Program-made: the position numbers and the translations under genes
Shown here: positions 46,053-54,741 of the stretch, piece after piece
How positions within the stretch are numbered: position 1 is the first letter of the stretch
How the letters are laid out: each line of letters starts with the position of its first letter
Assembly (NCBI GenBank): GCA_001464355.1
Contig: LNEU01000026.1
Location: 62,001-126,000, forward strand
Direction: 5' to 3'
Length of the DNA: 64,000 nucleotides
Source of the DNA: Burkholderiales bacterium Ga0077544
Lineage (GTDB): Bacteria; Pseudomonadota; Gammaproteobacteria; Burkholderiales; Burkholderiaceae_D
Notes under the pieces: model-generated
Told to the model about the DNA's origin: nothing
What the model saw: the letters and a program-made list of their open reading frames with translations, nothing else
The model's database searches: none

Positions 46053-49000
46053 ATGGGTAAATTTTTCATTGACCGCCCGGTTTTTGCCTGGGTACTAGCC
46101 ATCTTCATCATGCTGGCTGGTGCACTGGCAATCACCAGTTTGCCGGTCGCGCAGTATCCAAATATCGCACCGCCGACGATCGTGGTAACCGCAAACTATC
46201 CGGGCGCGACTGCACAAACGCTGGACGATAGCGTTACCAGTTTGATCGAACAGGAAATGAACGGTGCCGATGGTTTGCAATACATCGAATCGCAAAGCCA
46301 GGCCAATGGCCAGGTTCAAATCACGGTGACGTTTTCACCGGAAACCAATCCCGATCTGGCTGCCGTCGACGTTTCCAACCGCTTGAAGCGCGTTGAGTCA
46401 CGTCTGCCTGCAACGGTAACGCAACAAGGTGTGCAAGTCACCAAATCACGCAGTAACTTCCTGATGTTTATCGGTTTGTCCTCGAACGATGGCAGACTCG
46501 ATCCAGTCGCATTGGGTGACTATTTATCACGCAACGTACTCAATGAAATCAAGCGCGTGCCAGGCGTTGGTCAGGCACAATTGTTCGGCACCGAGCGCGC
46601 GATGCGCATTTGGGTTGATCCCAACAAACTGGTCGGCCTGAATCTGACGCCAGCTGACATTACAGCGGCCATCCGCGCACAGAATGCACTGGTTGCCAGC
46701 GGTACGCTCGGCGATCTGCCTAGCCCAAGCTCGCAACAGATCACTGCAACCATCGTGGTCAACGGACAAATGAGCAGTCCGGATGAATTCGGCAAAATCA
46801 TTTTGCGCGCCAACAAGGATGGTTCCTCGGTACGTCTGCGCGACGTAGCTCGCATTGAAGTCGGCGGTCAGTCGTATGCAACGGCCGGTCGTCTCGATGG
46901 CAAGCCAACTTCGTTTATTGGCGTGCAGTTATCACCCACCGCGAATGCGCTGGGTACCGCAACTGCGGTACACAAGAAAATGGAAGAACTGTCGAAGTAC
47001 TTCCCGGCTGGCGTGACACACACGGTGCCGTATGACACCTCAAAATTCGTCAAGATTTCGATCGAGGAAGTCGTCAAGACACTGATTGAAGCGATTATTC
47101 TGGTGTTCCTGGTGATGTATCTGTTCCTGCAGAACATCCGCTACACGCTGATCCCGACCATCGTCGTGCCGGTGGCGCTGATGGGTACGTTTGCAACCTT
47201 GCTGGTCTTCGGTTTCTCGATCAACGTGCTGACCATGTTCGGTATGGTGCTGGCGATCGGTATTCTGGTCGATGATGCGATCGTGGTGGTGGAAAACGTT
47301 GAACGCATCATGAGTGAAGAAGGTTTGTCGCCGCGTGATGCGACACGCAAGGCGATGGGCCAGATTACCGGCGCGCTGATCGGTATCACGCTGGTATTGA
47401 TTGCGGTGTTCATCCCGATGGCATTCTTCGGCGGTGCGGTTGGCGCGATTTATCGCCAGTTCTCGATCGCCATGGTGGCATCGATGGTGTTCTCGGTGTT
47501 GATGGCGTTCACACTGACCCCTGCACTTTGCGCAACCATTCTGAAACCGGTAGAAAAAGGCCATCACCATGAAAAACGTGGTTTCTTTGGCTGGTTTAAC
47601 CGTGTCTTCAACAAGACCTCCGTGCGCTATCAAAGCTTTATCGGCAAGATGCTGGGCCAAACCACGCGCTACATGATTGTGTATGGTCTGATCCTGGTTT
47701 GCGTCGGCGTCCTGTATGCACGCCTGCCCGCATCCTTCCTGCCGAATGAAGATCAAGGCTACCTGATCACTAATATTCAGTTGCCTGCAGGTGCCAGCAC
47801 CGGCCGTGCGATGGAAGTCATTAAACAGGTCGAAGACTATTATTTGAAGCATCCAGCCGTCGAACATGTGGTCGCGATCGCAGGTTTCAGCTTCTCGGGT
47901 AATGGTCAAAACGCCGCGCTGGCCTTCACGCCATTGAAAGATTGGAAGGAGCGTGACAAGGACAGTTCGGCAGATGCGATTGCAGCACAAGCGATGGGAG
48001 CATTCTCAACCATCAAGGATGCGATTGTTTTCCCGCTGAACCCGCCGCCAATTCGCGAACTGGGTAATGCCACCGGCTTCACCTTCCGCCTGCAGGATCG
48101 TGCCGGTCTCGGCCACGATGCCTTGGTCGCAGCCCGTAATCAAATGCTCGGTATGGCAGCGCAAAGCGAGATCCTCGCAGGTGTTCGTCCTGAAGGTCTG
48201 GAAGATGCGCCACAACTGCAACTCGACATCAATCGCGACAAGGCAAATGCGTTGGGCGTGACTTTCGAAAGCATCAACAGTGTCATGTCGACCTTGCTGG
48301 GTTCCTCTTACATTAATGACTTCCCGAATCAGGGTCGTCAGCAACGTGTGATCGTGCAAGCCGATGCACCACGCCGCTTGCAACCAGAAGATCTGAACAA
48401 GTTGTATGCCCGCAGTGCGACCGGTGCGATGGTTCCATTTTCGTCATTCACCACGTCGAAGTGGATCACCGGTCCTGTGCAATTGATTCGTTACAACGGC
48501 TATCCGGCGATGAAAATTTCCGGCGGTGCAAAACCTGGTTACAGCACGGGTGACGCGATGGCAGAAATGCAGGCTCTGGTAGAAAAACTGCCAGCCGGCT
48601 TCGGCTTTGAATGGACGGGTCAGTCACTGGAAGAAAAAACCTCAGGCTCGCAAGCACCGGCACTGTACGCACTGTCATTGATCGCGGTATTCCTGGTGCT
48701 GGCAGCCTTGTATGAAAGCACGTCGATTCCATTGTCCGTGATGTTGGTGGTGCCGCTGGGTATTCTCGGTGCGCTGCTAGGCGTTACCTTGCGCGGCATG
48801 CCGAATGACGTGTACTTCAAAGTGGGGATGATCGCGGTGGTGGGGCTATCTGCGAAGAACGCGATTCTGATTATCGAATTTGCGAAAGACCTGCAGGCAC
48901 AAGGCAAAGGCTTGATAGAAGCAACACTGGAAGCAGTCCACCTGCGCTTCCGCCCTATCATCATGACCTCACTGGCCTTCATCCTCGGTGTATTACCGCT

Positions 49001-49202
49001 GGTGATTGCAAGCGGTGCCGGCTCTGCCAGCCAACGCGCCATCGGTACCGGCGTGATGGGCGGGATGATCACGGCGACGGTGCTTGCGGTATTTTTTGTG
49101 CCGGTATTTTTCGTAGTAGTACGTACCTTCTTCAAAGGTAACGAACGCCAACGCCGCATGTATGCGTCGCACAAGCAACGCAATGAGGATGAAGAATTAT
49201 GA
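46053..49202 (+). CDS. RND multidrug efflux pump (AcrB/MexB, HAE1 type)
   Basis: Inner-membrane proton/drug antiporter of 1049 residues, the family's usual size, with twelve membrane helices and two large periplasmic loops. The N-terminus MGKFFIDRPVFAWVLAIFIM and the proton-relay helix GILVDDAIVVVENVERIM, holding the two key Asp residues, are hallmarks. The later section SAKNAILIIEFAKDLQ carries the conserved Lys of the relay. The stop overlaps the outer-membrane gene start by four bases (ATGA), giving translational coupling. The substrates are likely to be hydrophobic drugs or solvents. Confidence 0.97.
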   Translation: MGKFFIDRPVFAWVLAIFIMLAGALAITSLPVAQYPNIAPPTIVVTANYPGATAQTLDDSVTSLIEQEMNGADGLQYIESQSQANGQVQITVTFSPETNPDLAAVDVSNRLKRVESRLPATVTQQGVQVTKSRSNFLMFIGLSSNDGRLDPVALGDYLSRNVLNEIKRVPGVGQAQLFGTERAMRIWVDPNKLVGLNLTPADITAAIRAQNALVASGTLGDLPSPSSQQITATIVVNGQMSSPDEFGKIILRANKDGSSVRLRDVARIEVGGQSYATAGRLDGKPTSFIGVQLSPTANALGTATAVHKKMEELSKYFPAGVTHTVPYDTSKFVKISIEEVVKTLIEAIILVFLVMYLFLQNIRYTLIPTIVVPVALMGTFATLLVFGFSINVLTMFGMVLAIGILVDDAIVVVENVERIMSEEGLSPRDATRKAMGQITGALIGITLVLIAVFIPMAFFGGAVGAIYRQFSIAMVASMVFSVLMAFTLTPALCATILKPVEKGHHHEKRGFFGWFNRVFNKTSVRYQSFIGKMLGQTTRYMIVYGLILVCVGVLYARLPASFLPNEDQGYLITNIQLPAGASTGRAMEVIKQVEDYYLKHPAVEHVVAIAGFSFSGNGQNAALAFTPLKDWKERDKDSSADAIAAQAMGAFSTIKDAIVFPLNPPPIRELGNATGFTFRLQDRAGLGHDALVAARNQMLGMAAQSEILAGVRPEGLEDAPQLQLDINRDKANALGVTFESINSVMSTLLGSSYINDFPNQGRQQRVIVQADAPRRLQPEDLNKLYARSATGAMVPFSSFTTSKWITGPVQLIRYNGYPAMKISGGAKPGYSTGDAMAEMQALVEKLPAGFGFEWTGQSLEEKTSGSQAPALYALSLIAVFLVLAALYESTSIPLSVMLVVPLGILGALLGVTLRGMPNDVYFKVGMIAVVGLSAKNAILIIEFAKDLQAQGKGLIEATLEAVHLRFRPIIMTSLAFILGVLPLVIASGAGSASQRAIGTGVMGGMITATVLAVFFVPVFFVVVRTFFKGNERQRRMYASHKQRNEDEEL

Positions 49203-50623
49203 TCAAACAATTTACTCTGACCATATTGGCAGCAAGCGTGCTGAGCGCTTGCTCGATGGCACCGAAATACACGCGTCCCGATGCTCCGGTGGCAGCGGAT
49301 TATCCGACCACATCCGCAGCCGCAGCCCAGCAGTTACGCGCTTACGAAACCGGCTGGCGCACGTTTTTTCCTGATCAGCGCCTGCAATCGCTGATCGCTA
49401 CCGCGCTGAACAACAATCGCGATCTACGCGTTGCTGCCTTGCGCATAGAAGAGGCACGCGCACAGTACAACATTCAGTCGGCCGATCTGCTGCCGAATCT
49501 GAATGCCACGGCAACCGGCAACCGCGGTCGTACACCGGCAGCCTTGTCATCCACAGGCAGCAGCATCGTTACCAGCAACTACCAGGTCGGACTGAGTCTG
49601 GCTTCGTTCGAACTGGATTTTTTCGGTCGCGTCCGCAGCCTCAACGATGCAGCGCTGGCACAGTATCTGTCGACGGAAGAGGCACAACGCGCAGCACATA
49701 TCAGCCTGGTCTCTGAAGTTGCCAAGGCCTATCTGGCCGAACGCGCCTATGCAGAACAACTGACACTGGCGCAAAGTACGCTGGAAAGCCGCAATACTGC
49801 ATATGGTCTGGCACAACAACGCTTTGAGGTCGGCGCATCGTCAGCGCTGGATTTGCGTCAGAATGAAGCCTTGCTGCAGTCGGCCCGCGTTGCCCAGTTA
49901 AGTCTGTCGCGCCAGCGTGCACAGGCATTTAATGCATTGACGGTATTGGTTGGACAACCGTTGACCGATCTGCCGCCGGCACAACCCCTGTCTGCACAAA
50001 ACATCGTGACCGATATTCCAGCCGGGCTGCCATCCGATCTGCTGACACAAAGGCCGGATATTCGCAGCGCCGAACAATCATTACTGGCAGCCAATGCCAA
50101 TATCGGTGCCGCCCGCGCAGCCTTTTTCCCCCGCATTTCCCTGACTGCCGGTGTAGGTACAGCCAGCAATTCACTGTCAGGACTGTTTGAAGGCGGAACG
50201 CGTGCATGGTCGTTCGCACCGCAACTGGTATTGCCGATTTTCGACGCCGGTCGCAACAGCGCCAATCTGACGCTGAGTGAAGTGCGCAAGAACATCGCGA
50301 TTGCCAACTATGAAAAAAGCATACAGGTGGCATTCCGTGAGGTCGCCGACGCACTGGTCGCACGTCAGCTGCTTGAAGAGCAAATCGAGGCACAAGCTCT
50401 GGTGCAAAAAGCGCAGGCAGAACGCCTGAAGCTGGCAGATCAGCGTTTCGAAAATGGTATCTCAAGTTCACTCGATGTGCTGGATGCGCAACGCGAACTG
50501 TTTGCTGCCGAGCAGGAGTTGGTTCAGGCGCGTCTGCTGCGTCTGACCAATGCGATCGATCTGTATCGCTCGCTGGGTGGCGGCCTGCTGGAAACCACGA
50601 GAACTGTGGCGACAACGCAATAG
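49199..50623 (+). CDS. NodT/OprM-family outer-membrane efflux lipoprotein
   Basis: A 474-residue outer-membrane duct that completes the RND tripartite pump. The lipobox LSAC (Cys18) is followed by SMAPKYTRPDAPV, typical of NodT/OprM proteins, and two OEP repeats (NNRDLRVAALRIEEARAQYN, SSLDVLDAQRELFAAEQELV). LASFELDFFGRVRSLNDAAL is a conserved OprM-type stretch. It overlaps the pump gene by four bases and is followed by a strong terminator, so the operon is adaptor-pump-duct. Confidence 0.96.
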   Translation: MIKQFTLTILAASVLSACSMAPKYTRPDAPVAADYPTTSAAAAQQLRAYETGWRTFFPDQRLQSLIATALNNNRDLRVAALRIEEARAQYNIQSADLLPNLNATATGNRGRTPAALSSTGSSIVTSNYQVGLSLASFELDFFGRVRSLNDAALAQYLSTEEAQRAAHISLVSEVAKAYLAERAYAEQLTLAQSTLESRNTAYGLAQQRFEVGASSALDLRQNEALLQSARVAQLSLSRQRAQAFNALTVLVGQPLTDLPPAQPLSAQNIVTDIPAGLPSDLLTQRPDIRSAEQSLLAANANIGAARAAFFPRISLTAGVGTASNSLSGLFEGGTRAWSFAPQLVLPIFDAGRNSANLTLSEVRKNIAIANYEKSIQVAFREVADALVARQLLEEQIEAQALVQKAQAERLKLADQRFENGISSSLDVLDAQRELFAAEQELVQARLLRLTNAIDLYRSLGGGLLETTRTVATTQ

Positions 50624-50641
50624 GCGGAAACGCTTAAAACC

Positions 50642-50674
50642 AAGGGAGTCCGTGTCTGCGGACTCCCTTTTTTT
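50642..50674 (+). terminator. Intrinsic terminator of the RND operon
   Basis: AAGGGAGTCCG (50642-50652) pairs perfectly with CGGACTCCCTT (50659-50669) across a six-base loop, ending in a run of T to 50674. Confidence 0.95.
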
Positions 50675-50746
50675 GTCTTGCGTGCGTCAGATAGACACCG
50701 ATGCAAACGGTGCACATCCGGCATCAACCTAAAGCCATAAGCAATG

Positions 50747-51043
50747 TCAGGCAGAAGGAGAACGATCCGCGTTTGTAGCGGATGCAGGAAAGCTCGTAGT
50801 CAGCTGTATTTGCGCGGCCAGCGTCTTTGCGAGAGGTTCAAACAGTTTGCGACGTTGCTCGGTCAATTCATCGCCCGGCTGGCCATGTACCAGGCTTGTC
50901 ACATTGCAACCGCCTGAAATGCAGGCGCTCAGCAAAATTTTTCCCAGTTGCCCCAGTTCGTTGTGATGAAGCACGTATTCATAGGAAGTGACAGAAATCG
51001 GTTTGCGCTGCGCAGTGATATTCGAGGGTAATTGAAATGACAT
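50747..51043 (-). CDS. Hypothetical 98-residue protein
   Basis: No family was recognised. The protein starts MSFQLPSNITAQRKPISV, has a central HHNELGQLGKILLSACISGG with two cysteines, and ends in a Ser/Ala-rich tail. It has no signal peptide and seems soluble. CGGAGCTCAAAACC before the ATG gives a fair ribosome site and supports it as a gene, although no homologue is known to me. It is divergent from the DUF3617 gene and convergent with the RND operon. Confidence 0.55.
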   Translation of the reverse strand: MSFQLPSNITAQRKPISVTSYEYVLHHNELGQLGKILLSACISGGCNVTSLVHGQPGDELTEQRRKLFEPLAKTLAAQIQLTTSFPASATNADRSPSA

Positions 51044-51233
51044 GGTTTTGAGCTCCGTATGCAGGCTCTATTCTGGCTGTATTTCCCATATTTCGTATCC
51101 CATGTATATGGTACCGACAGACAAAAATATACTGACTTCTCGCCCGGCAATCATCGTCTTGAAAAATCGTTTGAACCTCCGTGCCGACCTGCGTTCATAA
51201 CTGCACGACTTATTCAATAATCGAAAGAACTTC

Positions 51234-51755
51234 ATGCATAGAAAATTCTGCTGCGCAGCGCTATTGTCAGTTTGCTGCACTTTATCCCTTGCCGCTGAAG
51301 ACAATATGCGTGCCGGCCTGTGGGAGATCAACACCTCATCTGACTTGCTGTCGCTGGCTGAACAGATTCCGCCTGATCAAATGCGCAATCTGAACGAACT
51401 GGCGCGGCAATACGGTATTCAAATGCCGCAAATAAAGAATGGCGCAGCGCGTTCCACCGTGTGCGTCACGCAGGAAATGTCACAGCAAAAAATTCCTCCC
51501 TATGTTTTGCACCCCCAGTCCGGCTGCGAAGCACGCAATGCCATCCGTAGCGGAAATCGCTACAGCGCCGATCTTGCCTGCTCCGGTGAAAACATAAATG
51601 GGCAGGGAAAAACCGCCGCCACGCTGACGAGTCCAGAGCACTTTAACGGCACCACAGAGTTCAAGGGATTGGTACGCGGCATCGCAATCGATGAGCGTGC
51701 GATTAGCCAAGGGCAATGGATAGCGGCGCAATGTACGGTAAAGAACATTCAATAG
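51234..51755 (+). CDS. Exported DUF3617 family protein
   Basis: A 173-residue protein with a signal peptide ending near LSLAAE (residue 20) and the DUF3617 hallmark MRAGLWEINTSSD directly after. Later parts are RSTVCVTQEMSQQ, SGCEARNAIRSGNRYSADLAC and TTEFKGLVRGIAIDERAISQG, with an even number of cysteines that may pair in the periplasm. Function is unknown across the family. It heads a run of three small exported proteins on the plus strand. Confidence 0.82.
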   Translation: MHRKFCCAALLSVCCTLSLAAEDNMRAGLWEINTSSDLLSLAEQIPPDQMRNLNELARQYGIQMPQIKNGAARSTVCVTQEMSQQKIPPYVLHPQSGCEARNAIRSGNRYSADLACSGENINGQGKTAATLTSPEHFNGTTEFKGLVRGIAIDERAISQGQWIAAQCTVKNIQ

Positions 51756-51888
51756 ACATCGTCTTGAATAGAATTGCGGCTATCAACAGTTATCGGCGGA
51801 TACAAGTCGTAACAAACCTTACCGGTTTCAAGCTAGTTCTGCAGACTTCCCTGGTATGTAATGTCGACATACTTTAAGGAGATGGCTC

Positions 51889-52218
51889 ATGAACAAAACC
51901 TTTTCGATCTCAGCAGGCATATTGGCAGGTGCAGCACTTTTGTTTGCTGCCGCACCAGCAATGGCACGCGTTGACGTTGATCTGAACATCGGCGTGCCTG
52001 GCGGTCCGGTGTATGTACAACAGCAACCGGTTTATGTACAAGCACGTCCGGTATATGTACAACCAAGACCCTACTATGTCGAGGAGCGACATCATCAACA
52101 TAGACGTCATCATCATAAACGTCACCACAATCACAATGTCGCTCCCCGTCATGATCGCGACGGCGATGGCGTACCAAACCGGCACGACCGTCGTCCGAAC
52201 AACCCATACCGGTATTAA
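51889..52218 (+). CDS. Exported PXPV-repeat, His-rich protein with Asp-Gly calcium-like motif
   Basis: A 109-residue exported protein. After a signal peptide ending APAMA (about residue 26) comes a PXPV-type repeat (PVYVQQQPVYVQARPVYVQ), then a His/Arg-rich stretch with about twelve His in 25 residues, and a C-terminal DRDGDGVPNRHDRRPNNP that looks like a thrombospondin-type-3 or EF-like calcium loop. TAAGGAGATGGCTC precedes the ATG. PXPV proteins are common in Burkholderiales with unknown role; metal binding is likely from composition only. Confidence 0.8.
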   Translation: MNKTFSISAGILAGAALLFAAAPAMARVDVDLNIGVPGGPVYVQQQPVYVQARPVYVQPRPYYVEERHHQHRRHHHKRHHNHNVAPRHDRDGDGVPNRHDRRPNNPYRY

Positions 52219-52319
52219 ATCGCATGGCGTTTCATAACGTCGATGCAGATTTGAAGCTTGTATTCGGCTTTACATTTTGTAGATGCTGATTTTTAACTAA
52301 TAAGAATAAAGGAGTCACG

Positions 52320-52919
52320 ATGAAATTCAAACCCTTCACACTGTCTTTACTGGCTGCAGCTCTTCTGTCAAGCGTCAGTGCCATTCCTGCAATGGCACAA
52401 AACACCAATACGCCTAGCATCGATCGCACCCAGCAGGATATTCGTACCCGTATCCAGCAAGGCATCAACAACGGTCAAATCACGCAACAGGAAGCACAGG
52501 CGCTTTTCCAGCAGGAACGCAGCATCCAGTTTCGCGAGATACGCTTCAAACAAGACGGCAATGCATCTCCGCAGGAACGTGAAGCCATCAGACGTGAACT
52601 GGAGGCGATGAACGCCGATGTGGATCGCATGCTGGCAAACAATCGCGGCAACAACAATGGCATGCATACGCCTGGCATAGACAATCGCGAAGAGCGTATA
52701 AGTGCGCGCATAGATGCAGGCATTGCCTCGGGAAAAATCACCCGTGCGGAAGCAAAAAAATTGCATCAACGTGAACGTGATATTCAACGTCTTGAAAGAC
52801 GTTACAAATCCGATGGTAGAGTGACGCAGACAGAGCGCCGCAGACTGCAGCAGGATTTGAATAAATTGAATGCTGACGTGGACCAATTGTTGCGCAACGA
52901 ACGCCATTACCGCCGCTAG
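52320..52919 (+). CDS. Exported protein with a duplicated 75-residue unit
   Basis: A 199-residue exported protein of unknown family. A signal peptide (cleavage after IPAMA, residue 26) is followed by two copies of one unit, about residues 34-108 and 120-194, aligned without gaps at offset 86. Shared pieces include GQITQQEAQALFQQER versus GKITRAEAKKLHQRER and NADVDRML versus NADVDQLL. Each copy holds two x-Gly-x-x-Thr/Ser-x-x-Glu turns (NGQIT, DGNAS, SGKIT, DGRVT) reminiscent of EF-hand or dockerin loops. AAAGGAGTCACG precedes the ATG. A bidirectional terminator follows. Calcium binding is a guess. Confidence 0.82.
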   Translation: MKFKPFTLSLLAAALLSSVSAIPAMAQNTNTPSIDRTQQDIRTRIQQGINNGQITQQEAQALFQQERSIQFREIRFKQDGNASPQEREAIRRELEAMNADVDRMLANNRGNNNGMHTPGIDNREERISARIDAGIASGKITRAEAKKLHQRERDIQRLERRYKSDGRVTQTERRRLQQDLNKLNADVDQLLRNERHYRR

Positions 52920-52973
52920 TTTGGCTCTTGGCAGTCGTCCGCGATATTCCAAAGACACTGTCTATCCAGCATG

Positions 52974-53009
52974 AAAAAAGCGCCCATCGTTTTTACGATG
53001 GGCGCTTTT
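52974..53009. terminator. Strong bidirectional terminator
   Basis: AAAAGCGCCCATCG (52976-52989) pairs with CGATGGGCGCTTTT (52996-53009) across six bases, with A6 before and T4 after. It separates the duplicated-unit gene from the convergent small gene at 53044. Confidence 0.95.
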
Positions 53010-53043
53010 ACGTGCGGCCGCTCAAGCGACATGTAGGCTGATT

Positions 53044-53220
53044 TTATTCGCTGTAGGGCCCGCAACATGCGCACGGCCCCTGGCCATGTTCGACGCGGCG
53101 CGCATCGACCGCTAATACTGTTTGCTGTGAGGAAGAGTTGATGGCTTTATATTTTTCTGCAACTTTTTCAGGTACTTCCCGTGCAAGCGACACATCGCTC
53201 AATTCCTTGATACTCACCAT
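53044..53220 (-). CDS. Small 58-residue Cys-tailed protein downstream of waaA
   Basis: A short frame from ATG 53220 to TAA 53044, with AGGAGTC just before the ATG as a good ribosome site. The protein starts MVSIKELSDVSLAREVPEKV, has a helical, charged middle (AEKYKAINSSSQQTVLAV) and ends with a compact GPCACCGPYSE, giving three cysteines in four residues. It starts 34 bases after the waaA stop on the same strand. It has no signal peptide or known family. The Cys cluster suggests metal or redox binding. Confidence 0.6.
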   Translation of the reverse strand: MVSIKELSDVSLAREVPEKVAEKYKAINSSSQQTVLAVDARRVEHGQGPCACCGPYSE

Positions 53221-53254
53221 GACTCCTGAAGAGATGACTGCTTGATCAGCAGGT

Positions 53255-54523
53255 TTATTTGATTAAAGGCATTAACAAATTCATGGTACGCGCGGTTGCG
53301 CCGCCATGCTGTTGCGCAAAATGTCTGGCATTTTCGCCCATCTGGTTACGCGCTGCTGCATCGTCCAGCAAGTGTATTGCATGTTGCCACATATCGGCTG
53401 CGTCAGCCACGCGTTGCGCACCACCTGCTGCGATTGCATTTTCAGCAGCATCGGCAAAATTGAAGGTATGCGGCCCTACCAATACCGGCTTGCCAACTGC
53501 ACTGGCTTCAATCAGATTGTGTCCACCTAGCGGCAACAAACTGCCACCGACAAAAGCAAGGTCGCAGGCTGCATAGTAGGCAAACATTTCGCCCATGCTA
53601 TCGCCCAGAAAAACGCGTATGTCGATACCGATTTCCTCATCAGTACTCGTTGAACGACGCGCCAGTGGCAAAGATCTTGCAATAATCAATTGCGCGACAT
53701 CGTTGAATCGTTGCGGATGACGCGGCACCAGTAGCAATAAAATGTCAGATCGATGCTGCTGCAGCAATGCATCCAGAATCAGCACCTCTTCACCATCACG
53801 CGTATTGGCACAAACGAGAACCGGACGTGAGCCAAATTGCTGGCGCAAGATTGCGCCACGCTGCAGCATTTCCGGTGGTGGCGTCACATCAAACTTGATG
53901 CTGCCAGTAACGTGCACCGACGGTGCGCCTAGCCGGCGTATACGCACGGCGTCGCTTTCAGTTTGCGCGGCGACGCAAGACATTGCACCAGCAGCGTCGA
54001 CAAACAAACCAGGCAAACATAAAGCCTTGTTCAAGGAGCGTTCGGACAAGCGCGCATTCACCAAGGCAACCGGCACATCATGGCGCACGCACTGGGCCAT
54101 CACATTTGGCCACACTTCGGTTTCCATCAAAACGCACAACTTAGGTTTGAAGTTCCGCAAGAAACGGCTGACCATAAAGCCGGTGTCGTAGGGCAAATAA
54201 CTTTGTACTACGCGTGCCTGCTTGCCAAATAAATCCTTGCCGGTCGCACGACCGGTCGGCGTCATGTGGGTCAACAGCAGCGTATGCGTCGGATACGCTG
54301 CAAGCAATGCATCAATCAAAGGTTGTGCCGCGCGTGTTTCGCCTACCGAGACCGCATGCACCCACAGCACAGGCGATGTACGGTCATAGCTGACACCCGG
54401 ATAGAAGCCCAAACGTTCCACGATGTGTTGCCTGTAGCCGGGTTCTTTGCGACCGCGCACAAACAGGCGCAGCAAAACCAGTGGCAAAGCAAACCACCAG
54501 GCGGCAGAGTAAATCAGGCGCAT
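53255..54523 (-). CDS. waaA: Kdo transferase WaaA (KdtA)
   Basis: Inner-membrane-associated glycosyltransferase that adds Kdo to lipid IVA in lipopolysaccharide synthesis, 422 residues. The N-terminal anchor (MRLIYSAAWWFALPLVLLRL) is followed by the GT30 donor/acceptor parts ILWVHAVSVGETRAAQPL in the form LWVHAVSVGETRA, LMETEVWPN and GGSLLPLGGHNLIEASAVGK. ATG 54523 has GGAGCAATCTC before it; the frame is open further upstream. The small Cys-tailed gene follows in the same direction. Confidence 0.96.
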   Translation of the reverse strand: MRLIYSAAWWFALPLVLLRLFVRGRKEPGYRQHIVERLGFYPGVSYDRTSPVLWVHAVSVGETRAAQPLIDALLAAYPTHTLLLTHMTPTGRATGKDLFGKQARVVQSYLPYDTGFMVSRFLRNFKPKLCVLMETEVWPNVMAQCVRHDVPVALVNARLSERSLNKALCLPGLFVDAAGAMSCVAAQTESDAVRIRRLGAPSVHVTGSIKFDVTPPPEMLQRGAILRQQFGSRPVLVCANTRDGEEVLILDALLQQHRSDILLLLVPRHPQRFNDVAQLIIARSLPLARRSTSTDEEIGIDIRVFLGDSMGEMFAYYAACDLAFVGGSLLPLGGHNLIEASAVGKPVLVGPHTFNFADAAENAIAAGGAQRVADAADMWQHAIHLLDDAAARNQMGENARHFAQQHGGATARTMNLLMPLIK

Positions 54524-54684
54524 GAGATTGCTCCGAGCTGAGTACGTACACTGGCCGTTGCCGCAAATAAAAAATGGGATAGTAATTGCATGAGCCGTAT
54601 TATGCCGCTTCGGCTCGGCTGCTGCCAATTTGGCAGTCAGATTGTGACGCTACTGGAGCAACGCAGCGACAAGTACCGGAGATA

Positions 54685-54720
54685 ATACAAAATCCGCAAT
54701 CGGCATTGCACCGATTGCGG
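54685..54720 (-). terminator. Minus-strand intrinsic terminator after the phosphomannomutase gene
   Basis: CCGCAATCGG (54694-54703) pairs with CCGATTGCGG (54711-54720). Read on the minus strand it is followed by ATTTTGTATT, just after the phosphomannomutase stop. Confidence 0.8.
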
Positions 54721-54741
54721 GCATAGAGTGTCAGGTCGATA

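Noticed and set aside
47040-47990. 316-codon minus-strand frame within the RND pump gene
   Set aside because: It is His/Gln/Arg-rich, an expected antisense shadow of codon usage in a strongly coding gene.
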